From positions 1 through 43,463 of the forward strand of contig CAUJCX010000016.1 of the NCBI GenBank assembly GCA_963169235.1: 43,463 nt of DNA, in the 5' to 3' direction. Positions within the stretch are counted from its first letter, which is position 1. Each line of letters opens with the position of its first letter. The translations under genes and the position numbers were made by a program. Below are positions 37,331 through 43,463 of the stretch, piece after piece. The notes under the pieces were generated by a model. That model had not been told where the DNA came from, ran no database searches, and was given only the letters and a program-made list of their open reading frames with translations. The DNA is from Actinomycetota bacterium. GTDB taxonomy: Bacteria > Actinomycetota > Thermoleophilia > Miltoncostaeales > Miltoncostaeaceae.

Positions 37331-38371
37331 GTGACGCGGTACCTCATCGCGTCGTCGTTCGTCCCCGGGGTGAGGGGTGGCGCCGACAAGATCGCCGCCG
37401 ACCTGGCCGCCGCGATGCGGCACCGCGGCCTCGACGTGGACACGCTGATGCTGCCGGTGTGGGACGCCTGGGAGGAGTTGCCGCAGCAGTTGCTGGGCAT
37501 GCGCCTGTGGCATCTGGAGGGCGCCGCCGACCGGCTGATCGCGCTGCGCACGCCCGCCCACCTGCTGCGGCACCCCGACAAGGTGGTGTGGTTCCTGCAC
37601 CATCATCGCGGGGCGTACGACCTGTGGGGCACGGAGCACGGGACCATCCCCGACACCGACGAGGGCCGCCAGGTGCGCGACGTCATCGCGACGTCCGACC
37701 ATCGCGCGCTGGCCGAGGCGTCCCGCGTCTATGCGATCTCCCGCGTCACCGCGGGGCGGCTGCAGGCGTTCGGCGGGGTGGACGCCGCGGTGATGTACCC
37801 ACCGCTCCTCGATCCCGAGGGGTACCGCTGCGACGAGGCCGAGGACTTCGTGTTCCTGCCCGGCCGCATCACCCCGGCCAAGCGCCAGCTGCTGGCCGTC
37901 GAGGCCATGGCGCACGTGCCGTCCCCCACGCGCCTGGTGATCGCGGGCGCCCCGGACCAGCCCGAGCACCTGGTGCCGGTGCGGCGGGCCATCGCCCACC
38001 TCGGCCTGGACGACCGGGTCGACGTGCTCGAGGGGTGGCTCCCCGAGGACGACAAGCGCGACCTGATGGCGCGCTGCCTCGCCTGCGTGTTCCCCCCGTT
38101 CGACGAGGACTACGGCTACGTGTCGCTGGAGGCCGCCCACTCCTCGAAGCCCGTCATCACGTGCACCGACTCCGGCGGGACGCTGGAGTTCGTCGAGGAC
38201 GGCGTCACCGGCCTGGTGGCCGCGCCCACGCCCGAGGCCCTGGGGGCGGCGATCGCCAGGCTCGCCGGCGACCGGCGGGCGGCGCGCGAGATGGGCGTCA
38301 CGGCGCACACCCGCGCCGGAGCGATGGGCCCGTCGTGGGATCGCGTCGTCGACGAGCTCACGCGAGCATGA
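37331..38371 (+). CDS. GT4-family glycosyltransferase
   Basis: 346 residues, GT-B fold. The N-terminal domain has SSFVPGVRGGADKIAADLAA (acceptor side; GGA-xxx motif) and HPDKVVWFLHHHRGAYDLWG. The C-terminal nucleotide-sugar domain has FLPGRITPAKRQLLAVEAM, DVLEGWLPEDDKRDLMA, VFPPFDEDYGYVSLEAAHS (the E-x7-E type GT4 motif region) and DSGGTLEFVEDGVTGLV. It should add a sugar from an NDP donor to a lipid or glycan acceptor at the membrane. GTG start. ATGA overlap with the next gene. Confidence 0.9.
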   Translation: MTRYLIASSFVPGVRGGADKIAADLAAAMRHRGLDVDTLMLPVWDAWEELPQQLLGMRLWHLEGAADRLIALRTPAHLLRHPDKVVWFLHHHRGAYDLWGTEHGTIPDTDEGRQVRDVIATSDHRALAEASRVYAISRVTAGRLQAFGGVDAAVMYPPLLDPEGYRCDEAEDFVFLPGRITPAKRQLLAVEAMAHVPSPTRLVIAGAPDQPEHLVPVRRAIAHLGLDDRVDVLEGWLPEDDKRDLMARCLACVFPPFDEDYGYVSLEAAHSSKPVITCTDSGGTLEFVEDGVTGLVAAPTPEALGAAIARLAGDRRAAREMGVTAHTRAGAMGPSWDRVVDELTRA

Positions 38372-38868
38372 GGATCGGGATCGTCCACACCCGCGATCCG
38401 TTCGCGCCGGGCGACGAGGCCGGCGTCGCCGCGGCCCTGGGCGACGCGCTGGTCGCGGCGGGGCACGAGGCGGTGCCGCTCGGGCTCCCGCTGCGGTGGG
38501 ACGACCCTCTGCAGATGGTGGAGCAGGTGCTGGCCGTACGCCTGCTGGGCATCGGCAACCTCGACCGCGTCATCGTCCTGGGCTTCCCGGCCATGTGCGT
38601 CAACCACCACCACCGCTACGTGTGGCAGGTGGAGGCGGGCGCGTCCGCCGTGTGCGCGTCGCTGCCCGCGACGCCCCGGGGGGACGACGCCCGCGCCGCC
38701 ATGATGCGGGTGGAGGCGGAGTTCCTGGGCCGCGCGGTGCGGGCGTACGCGGCGTCCGCCGGCGACGCCGAGCGCATGCGCGTGGCGGCGTCCCGCGACG
38801 TCGCCGTGCTGCCGCTCCCCGGCGACGCGGACGCGTGGGCCGGTGTCGTCGCGGAGCTCACGCGGTGA
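38368..38868 (+). CDS. Half-length glycosyltransferase-like protein
   Basis: 166 residues. It resembles only the N-terminal half of a GT4 enzyme: IGIVHTRDPFAPGDEAGVAAALGDAL, LAVRLLGIGNLDRVIVLGFP and HHHRYVWQVEAG parallel RLIALRTPAHLLRHPDKVVWF and HHHR of the upstream enzyme. It then stops after a short tail (WAGVVAELTR). No nucleotide-sugar domain is present, so it is not expected to be catalytic alone. The frame is intact and coupled on both sides (ATGA, GTGA), which suggests a kept subunit, such as an acceptor-binding partner, rather than debris. Confidence 0.65.
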   Translation: MRIGIVHTRDPFAPGDEAGVAAALGDALVAAGHEAVPLGLPLRWDDPLQMVEQVLAVRLLGIGNLDRVIVLGFPAMCVNHHHRYVWQVEAGASAVCASLPATPRGDDARAAMMRVEAEFLGRAVRAYAASAGDAERMRVAASRDVAVLPLPGDADAWAGVVAELTR

Positions 38869-40184
38869 GGATCGCCTGGTTCACGCCGTTCTCGCGGTCA
38901 AGCGAGGTCGCCGCGTTCAGCGTGGCGGTCGCCGAGCGGCTGGCCGCCGCCGGTGACGACGTCACCCTGTGGTTCCCCCACGACCTGCTCGACCCGCGCG
39001 GGACGACGCTGCCCACCGTCGCGTTCTCACCCGACCTGCTGCCGATGCAGGACCTGTCCGAGGACGTCCTGCCCGTCTACAACATCGGCAGCGAGCCCGG
39101 GCTCTACGGCGCCGTCCTGGCGGCCTCCCGGCGCGTGCCGGGGGTGGTCATCCTGCACGGGGCGTCGGCCACCCAGGCGTGGTGCGACGCGTCGCCCGCC
39201 CCCGCCTTCGCGGCCTGCCACGACGCGCTGCGCGAGTGGTACGGCGAGGCCGTGGCCGAGCACGCGGTGCACCTGGCCCAGGTCACGCCGGGACACGTGC
39301 TGGCGCCCCAGTTCGTCGTCGACCACCCCCTGATGGCGGCGGCCGTCCAGGGCGCGCGCGCGGTCGTCGTCCACGCGCGCCACCAGCTCGATGCGCTGCA
39401 GGGCCAGTGGGGGGGCTTCTGGGCCCATATCCCGTACGCCGTCGCCCCGCTGCCCGTGCCCACCCGCCCCCCCGACGTGGCCGGCGGGCGGACCAGGCTC
39501 CTGATGCTGATCCGGGCGCACGAGGTGCCGCTCGTCCAGGGCGTCGTGACGGCCCTGGCGGCCGCCGGGGTGGCAGACCGGGTCGAGCTGCGCGTGGCCG
39601 GGCCGCTGGCCGGATCGTCCCTCGAGGGCCGCCGCCTGCGCTGGCTGCTGGAGGACACCGGGATGCAGCCCGCCGTGCGGTGCCACGGCGACGTCGCCGG
39701 CGCCGAGCTGGCCGCGATGGTGCGCGACGCCGACATCCACATCCATCCGCGCCGTCCCGAGACGGACGGCATGTCGCCCGCGCTCCTGCGCGCGCTCGCC
39801 ACCGCACGACCCGTGGTCGCCCCGTATTACGGCGCGGCGCGGGAGGTCCCCGACGACGCCGTCGCACGCGTCGACTGGGACGATCCGGACGGCCTCGCCC
39901 GCACGCTCGCCGAGCTGGTCGACGATGCCGCACGCCGTGAGCGCATCGGCGCGGCCGGGGCGGCGTGGGCCGCGACCCACACGTTCGACGCGTACGCCAC
40001 CCGCATCCGTGAGGTGATGGGGTTCGTGGCCCAGCACCCGCTGGCACCGGCGCTGGCGGACCGCGTGGGGGACCACCTGCGCTGGCTGGGCGCGGGGGAC
40101 GAGCAGCGGATGCTGGTCGTCGTGGGCAACGAGCTGGAACGGCTCTCGGTGCCTCCTGAGCTCACGGCGGACGAGGCCTCATGA
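38865..40184 (+). CDS. GT4-like glycosyltransferase with C-terminal extension
   Basis: 439 residues. The N-terminal domain begins RIAWFTPFSRSSEVAAFSVAVAERL and has YNIGSEPGLYGAVLAASRRVPGVVILHG. The C-terminal GT-B domain contains LLMLIRAHEVPLVQGVV, ELRVAGPLAGSSLEGRRLRWL, MQPAVRCHGDVAGAELAAMV, DIHIHPRRPETDGMSPALLRALATARPVV and a hydrophilic tail after residue ~370. The RPETDGMSPALL segment occupies the usual EGFGLPxxE donor site but is diverged. Acceptor and donor are unknown. Coupled both ways (GTGA before, ATGA after with the permease), tying sugar transfer to export. Confidence 0.85.
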   Translation: MRIAWFTPFSRSSEVAAFSVAVAERLAAAGDDVTLWFPHDLLDPRGTTLPTVAFSPDLLPMQDLSEDVLPVYNIGSEPGLYGAVLAASRRVPGVVILHGASATQAWCDASPAPAFAACHDALREWYGEAVAEHAVHLAQVTPGHVLAPQFVVDHPLMAAAVQGARAVVVHARHQLDALQGQWGGFWAHIPYAVAPLPVPTRPPDVAGGRTRLLMLIRAHEVPLVQGVVTALAAAGVADRVELRVAGPLAGSSLEGRRLRWLLEDTGMQPAVRCHGDVAGAELAAMVRDADIHIHPRRPETDGMSPALLRALATARPVVAPYYGAAREVPDDAVARVDWDDPDGLARTLAELVDDAARRERIGAAGAAWAATHTFDAYATRIREVMGFVAQHPLAPALADRVGDHLRWLGAGDEQRMLVVVGNELERLSVPPELTADEAS

Positions 40185-41515
40185 ACACGGCGTGGCGCCT
40201 GCTGGTGAAGGACGCCCGGCTGCTGATGCGCTCGCCCGCGCTGGTGGCGATGCTGGTGATCTACCCCCTCCTGGTGGCGGGCCTTGCGGCCGTGGCGCTG
40301 AAGGGCGGCGAGGCCAGCCCCCGCATCGCCGTCGTCAACCTCGACACCCCGGGCCTCAGCGTCGCCGTGGGCGACCGGCGCCTGACCGTCGACGACTACG
40401 TCGCCCGCATGCGCGACGACGTCGACGTGCGCACGCTGTCGCCGCAGGCGGCCCGGGACGCCCTCGATGCGGGCGACGTGCAGGCCGTGCTCACCGTGCC
40501 CTCGGGGTTCATGGCGGCCCTCCAGTCGGGGGTGCAGCAGCCCACCCTGCTGCTGCAGACCAACCCGCGCTCACCCGTGGAGGGCGCGGCGGTCGAGCGC
40601 CGCCTCGAGGCCGCCGTGTTCCGCTTCAATCAGGGCCTCGCGGTGCAGTACGTGGAGCAGGTGGTGCGGCTGGCCGACCTCATCACCAACGGCGGTTCGC
40701 TGGGCGTGTTCGGGCGCAGCATCGACGTCATCGGCCTGGTGCGCAGCGGCGACCTCATCCGCCGGTTGCAGGCGCAGGCGCGGGCCGAGGGCAACCCCGG
40801 ACTGGCGACGCGCATGGATCCCCTGCTGGTGTTCATCCGCCAGACCCAGGCCAACCTCAACCTGGTGCGTCCCGCGGCCACGTCCATCGCGTCGCCCATC
40901 CTGCTGAAGACCGAGGGCACGGGTACGGGCCGGCAGCCCATGTCGGCGTTCGGGGTCGCCGCGGCACTCCTGGTGAGCGTCGCCCTGGCGGGGGTGCTGC
41001 TGGGGGCGGCCGGCATCGCGTCCGAGCGGGAGGACCTCACGCTGCAGCGCCTGCGCCTGGGGGGCGTGCCGGTGTGGATGGTGGTGGCCGTCAAGATGGT
41101 GCTCGCCGCGCTGGTGTGCGTGGTGCTGGGCCTCGTGCTCCTGGGCGTGGTGGCGCTGGCCACCGACCTGCCGGTGGGCCGCTGGGCGCTGTGGGTGCCG
41201 GCGCTGGCCTTGGCCGGGGCCGCGTGCGCCGGGGTGGGGACGTGCCTGGGCGCCCTGGTGCCCGACGCGCGTGCCGCGCTGGTGGGGGGACTGCTGGTGA
41301 GCCTGCCGCTGGTGTTCGTGGGGCCGGTGCCCGGCCAGGCGGCGCGCGCCGTCGCCGGCGTGCTGCCGTTCGGGCGCGCGTTCGACGCGTTCCAGACCCT
41401 GCTGGGGGCGCCCAGCGTCGCCGGGCTCGCCGTCCACCTGGCGCTCTTGGCCGTGATGTCCGTGGTACTGGCCGCCGCCTCGGCGCGCCTGGTGCGCCTG
41501 CACGGCGACGCGTAG
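40181..41515 (+). CDS. ABC-2 type permease
   Basis: 444 residues. One N-terminal helix (LVAMLVIYPLLVAGLAAVAL), a ~210-residue extracytoplasmic domain (about 45-265; RIAVVNLDTPGLSVAVGDRR, QAVLTVPSGFMAAL), then five or six helices (AAALLVSVALAGVLLGAAGI, VAVKMVLAALVCVVLGLVLL and others) with SEREDLTLQRLRLGGVPVWM, the coupling motif of ABC-2 exporters. This is the YhgE/DrrB-like half-transporter plan. The likely ATPase is at 36358. Last gene of the coupled run; convergent with aat. Confidence 0.88.
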   Translation: MNTAWRLLVKDARLLMRSPALVAMLVIYPLLVAGLAAVALKGGEASPRIAVVNLDTPGLSVAVGDRRLTVDDYVARMRDDVDVRTLSPQAARDALDAGDVQAVLTVPSGFMAALQSGVQQPTLLLQTNPRSPVEGAAVERRLEAAVFRFNQGLAVQYVEQVVRLADLITNGGSLGVFGRSIDVIGLVRSGDLIRRLQAQARAEGNPGLATRMDPLLVFIRQTQANLNLVRPAATSIASPILLKTEGTGTGRQPMSAFGVAAALLVSVALAGVLLGAAGIASEREDLTLQRLRLGGVPVWMVVAVKMVLAALVCVVLGLVLLGVVALATDLPVGRWALWVPALALAGAACAGVGTCLGALVPDARAALVGGLLVSLPLVFVGPVPGQAARAVAGVLPFGRAFDAFQTLLGAPSVAGLAVHLALLAVMSVVLAAASARLVRLHGDA

Positions 41516-41535
41516 GGGCCCGCCCGGGCGCTACG
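41511..41535. terminator. Bidirectional hairpin built on two TAG stops
   Basis: CGTAG/CTACG outer stem and GCCC-GCCC-GGGC inner hairpin with a small internal loop. The TAG and CTA are the convergent stop codons. Confidence 0.55.
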
Positions 41536-42106
41536 TGAACGTCGGCCGCTGGGCGAGCGCGTCGTCCAGCAGGCGCCGGTACTCGTCGCCCGTCACCTCC
41601 CGCACGCCGAAGCGCCGGGTGTGGTCGCTGGCCATCTGGATGTCCCACAGCGCGTACCCGCGCGCCACGAGGTGCCGCCACGCGAACACCAGCGCGGCGT
41701 TGCCGCCGTCCTCCGCCGCGTGGAACATGCTCTCGGACGTGAACAGGCCGCCCAGCGCGACCCCGAAGAGCCCCCCGGCCAGGCGTCCGTCGCGCCACGC
41801 CTCCACGCTGTGGGCCGCCCCCACGGCGTGCAGGCGGTCGTACACGTCCACCAGCCGCGGCGTCAGCCACGTGCCTCCCAGGCGACGGCCCGAGCACGCG
41901 CGCACGACCTCGCCGAACGCCTGGTCGACGCGCATCTCGAAGCCCGCGCCGCGCAGGCGGCGCGCGACGGTGCGCGGCACCCGGAAGCCGTCGAGCGGCA
42001 GGATCGCGCGGGGATCGGTGACGTAGAAGCCGATGTCGCGGGCGCCGGGTTCGTCCATGGGGAACGCGCCCTGAGCGTACGCGTTGAGGCACAGGTTGAG
42101 GTCCAC
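41531..42106 (-). CDS. aat: Leucyl/phenylalanyl-tRNA--protein transferase Aat
   Basis: 191 residues. Transfers Leu or Phe from aminoacyl-tRNA to N-terminal Arg/Lys, marking proteins for ClpS-ClpAP (N-degron pathway). Motifs are LCLNAYAQGAFPM (family YxxGxFPM), AHSVEAWRDGRLAGGLFGVALGGLFTSESMF (at about residues 98-128), NAALVFAWRHLVARG and WDIQMASDHTRRFG. Shorter than the E. coli enzyme (about 234). The usual GESMF is SESMF and the C-terminal DCQ motif is DIQ. GTG start 6 nt after a weak -10 (CATGAT). Confidence 0.9.
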   Translation of the reverse strand: MDLNLCLNAYAQGAFPMDEPGARDIGFYVTDPRAILPLDGFRVPRTVARRLRGAGFEMRVDQAFGEVVRACSGRRLGGTWLTPRLVDVYDRLHAVGAAHSVEAWRDGRLAGGLFGVALGGLFTSESMFHAAEDGGNAALVFAWRHLVARGYALWDIQMASDHTRRFGVREVTGDEYRRLLDDALAQRPTFT

Positions 42107-42112
42107 CCCCGC

Positions 42113-42118
42113 ATCATG
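42113..42118 (-). promoter_or_regulatory. Putative leaderless -10 of aat
   Basis: CATGAT on the minus strand, 6 nt before GTG 42106. Confidence 0.35.
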
Positions 42119-42145
42119 CGCCGTCGCCGCGTCAGGCGGCCGTAT

Positions 42146-42161
42146 TCAACCGATGTGTTGA
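42146..42161. promoter_or_regulatory. ArsR-type operator 1
   Basis: TCAACCGATGTGTTGA, inverted repeat with 5-bp arms TCAAC/GTTGA. It overlaps the -35 TTGACA. Confidence 0.6.
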
Positions 42162-42187
42162 CAAGTGGACGGGGACCGCGGTACATT
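42158..42187 (+). promoter_or_regulatory. Promoter of the ArsR-SRPBCC operon
   Basis: TTGACA (42158-42163), 18-nt spacer, TACATT (42182-42187). The start site should be near 42194. Confidence 0.6.
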
Positions 42188-42188
42188 C

Positions 42189-42204
42189 TCAACCACTTGG
42201 TTGA
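42189..42204. promoter_or_regulatory. ArsR-type operator 2
   Basis: TCAACC-ACTT-GGTTGA, perfect 6-bp arms, over the predicted start site. Same 16-bp layout as operator 1, 43 bp centre to centre. Confidence 0.65.
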
Positions 42205-42222
42205 AGAAGCGGGGAGGGGACG

Positions 42223-42579
42223 TTGCCGCAGGATCAGCTCTCCCGGGTGTTCTCGGCGCTGGCCGACCCGACGCGTCGCGACATGGTCGCCCGGCTGGCC
42301 GCCACGGACGCCACCGTGGGCGAGCTGGCGGCCCCGTACGACATCAGCCTCCAGGCCGTCTCCAGGCACCTGCGCGTGCTGGGCGACGCGGGCCTGGTGA
42401 CCCGGACGCGGCAGGCGCAGCGTCGCCCCGTGCACCTGGAGGCCGAGGTGTTCGACCTGATGACGAAGTGGCTCGAGCGCTACCGGCGCGAGGCGGACGA
42501 GCGCTACCGCCGCCTCGACGCGGTGCTCGGCGAGATGGACGACGCGACACCCGACCCACAGGAGGATCACGCGCCATGA
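42223..42579 (+). CDS. ArsR-family transcriptional regulator
   Basis: 118 residues: winged helix with SRVFSALADPTRRDMVARLA, then ATVGELAAPYDISLQAVSRHLRVLGDAGLV (recognition helix in SLQAVSRHLRVL) and a wing RTRQAQRRPVHLEAEVF. No metal-binding CxC motif in helix 3, so it belongs to the metal-independent group usually paired with SRPBCC (AHSA1) genes. TTG start after GGGGAGGGGA. Two 16-bp operators overlap its promoter, indicating autoregulation. ATGA overlap with the SRPBCC gene. Confidence 0.92.
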   Translation: MPQDQLSRVFSALADPTRRDMVARLAATDATVGELAAPYDISLQAVSRHLRVLGDAGLVTRTRQAQRRPVHLEAEVFDLMTKWLERYRREADERYRRLDAVLGEMDDATPDPQEDHAP

Positions 42580-43070
42580 GCGACACCACCGCACGATTCG
42601 ACCAGGCGGCGATCGAGGCCGATCCCGCCCTGCCCATCATCCGCATCACCCGCGACTTCGCGGCCACGCCCGAGCAGCTCTTCCGGGCGCACACCGACCC
42701 CGACGTGTTCGTCCGCTGGATGGGGCCGAACGACCTGACCACGCGCATCGACCACTGGGACGCGCGCGACGGCGGCAGCTGGCGCTTCATCAACTCGCGG
42801 GGCGACGAGGAGTACGCGTTCCACGGGTGCTTCCACGAGGTGAGCCCGCTGCGCATCGTGCAGACGTTCACGTTCGAGGGGTGGCCGGACGGGGTCTCCC
42901 TCGAGACGCTGCGCTTCGAGGACCTCGGCGACGGCCGCACGCGCCTGCACGCGCAGTCGCTGGTGGACTCGATGGAGGCCCGCGATCAGTGGCTGGCCAG
43001 CGGCATGGAGGTCGGCGTCAACGAGGGCTACGCCCAGCTCGACGCCCTCCTGATGGCAGGGGAGGAGTGA
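42576..43070 (+). CDS. SRPBCC (AHSA1-like) domain protein
   Basis: 164 residues with a START/Bet v1-like fold that binds hydrophobic ligands. Motifs are IRITRDFAATPEQLFRAHTDPDVFVRWMGP (at about residues 22-51), DARDGGSWRFINSRGDEEYAFHG, FHEVSPLRIVQTFTFEGWPD and SGMEVGVNEGYAQLDALL, all typical of activator-of-Hsp90-ATPase-1-like proteins paired with ArsR repressors. Ligand and function unknown. Starts in an ATGA overlap with the ArsR gene and precedes a DinB-like gene by 2 nt. Confidence 0.9.
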   Translation: MSDTTARFDQAAIEADPALPIIRITRDFAATPEQLFRAHTDPDVFVRWMGPNDLTTRIDHWDARDGGSWRFINSRGDEEYAFHGCFHEVSPLRIVQTFTFEGWPDGVSLETLRFEDLGDGRTRLHAQSLVDSMEARDQWLASGMEVGVNEGYAQLDALLMAGEE

Positions 43071-43072
43071 GC

Positions 43073-43463
43073 ATGACGCCGGCCGAGGAGTACCGCGAGA
43101 CCGCCGCGCGATTCAGTCAGGTGGTCGACGGAGTCGCTGACCCGGCCGACTGGGACCACGCCTCGCCGGTTCCGGAGTGGACCGCCCGACAGGTGGTAGG
43201 CCACCTCGTCGAGTGGTTCCCATCGTTCCTGCTCGATGGCTCCGGGTTCGACCTGCCTCAAGGGCCGAGCGTGGACACCGACCCTGTCTCCGCATGGCAC
43301 GTCCTGAGCGACGGCGTGCAGGCTCTGCTGGACGATCCGTCGTCAGTCGACATGTCGCTCGTCAATCCGCACACCGGGAAGGTGCCGCTGCCTGACGCTG
43401 TGGCACGGTACTTCACCCCGGACGTATTCATGCACACATGGGACCTGGCGCGGGCCACGGGGC
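43073..43463 (+). CDS. Maleylpyruvate isomerase/DinB-like protein, 3' truncated by the window
   Basis: An open frame from ATG 43073 to the window end (130 residues seen, no stop). It opens with a DinB-like helix (AEEYRETAARFSQVVDGV), then WDHASPVPEWTARQVVGHLVEW (the W...P..EW.v..lv.H motif of mycothiol-dependent enzymes) and TPDVFMHTWDLARATG, the HxWDLAxAxG signature of the TIGR03086 group. The metal ligands are probably the two histidines in these motifs. Relatives use mycothiol or have unknown substrates. Probably the third gene of the ArsR operon. Confidence 0.85.
   Translation, partial: MTPAEEYRETAARFSQVVDGVADPADWDHASPVPEWTARQVVGHLVEWFPSFLLDGSGFDLPQGPSVDTDPVSAWHVLSDGVQALLDDPSSVDMSLVNPHTGKVPLPDAVARYFTPDVFMHTWDLARATG

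Noticed and set aside
1-43463. tRNA, rRNA, CRISPR arrays, insertion sequences, phage attachment sites
   Set aside because: No cloverleaf-like segments, regularly spaced repeats, transposase motifs or integrase genes were found on reading both strands; a covariance-model search would be needed to exclude small RNAs.

Overview
The window is GC-rich (about 70% or more by eye), densely packed chromosomal DNA from an actinobacterium. The evidence is a mycothiol-type DinB/maleylpyruvate-isomerase-like protein, a GpgS-type glucosyl-3-phosphoglycerate synthase, an FHA-ABC fusion like mycobacterial Rv1747, a CysA-type rhodanese paired with SufE, frequent GTG starts, and many genes whose start codon lies only 6-10 nt after a -10 element (leaderless transcripts). 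A SpoIVB-type S55 peptidase, a DUF5069 protein and an ANTAR regulator would fit the Thermoleophilia (Solirubrobacterales/Patulibacter-like). That placement is an inference. No tRNA, rRNA, insertion sequence, CRISPR array or replication origin was seen.

Layout. 1-1.2 kb: the 3' end of an RHS-repeat gene with a lower-GC variable tail, followed by a chain of tiny, translationally coupled, mostly membrane ORFs (candidate toxin tip plus immunity genes). 1.3-5.6 kb: housekeeping and stress genes (rlmN, a peroxiredoxin, two small ORFs, a divergent MarR/FMN-reductase pair with two matching operators, GNAT-lipB). 5.7-9.7 kb: a Zur-box-controlled znuABC zinc importer, then rhodanese-sufE. 9.7-15.2 kb: an HtrA protease, DUF5069, two secreted FecR-like/unknown proteins, and an FHA-FHA-ABC exporter. 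15.3-21.7 kb: an OmpR/histidine-kinase pair, a diguanylate cyclase, an SDR, glycerate kinase and a small secreted protein.

21.7-34.3 kb is a sugar-nucleotide and cell-surface region: gpgS; rmlA-rmlD-rmlB (dTDP-rhamnose, without rmlC); an S55 peptidase; two small exported proteins; a four-gene minus-strand operon (UDP-sugar 6-dehydrogenase, Gfo/Idh oxidoreductase, hexapeptide N-acyltransferase, ANTAR regulator) with every junction a 4-nt overlap; a UDP-GlcNAc 2-epimerase; and a YmdB-like phosphoesterase. Dehydrogenase, oxidoreductase, acyltransferase and epimerase make four of the five enzymes of a WbpA-B-E-D-I-type route to a diacetamido-mannuronic acid sugar. The aminotransferase is missing.

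34.3-41.5 kb: a degenerate M23-like protein, an AI-2E-family membrane protein, and a run holding an ABC ATPase with an altered signature and H-loop, a small protein, a GT4 glycosyltransferase, a half-length GT-like protein, a second glycosyltransferase and an ABC-2 permease. This could be a surface-glycan assembly/export locus. 41.5-43.5 kb: aat, then an ArsR-SRPBCC-DinB operon with two 16-bp operators.

Two themes recur through the window. One is leaderless promoters. The other is convergent gene pairs whose complementary stop codons form base pairs in a shared hairpin. No stretch over 300 bases lacks a gene.
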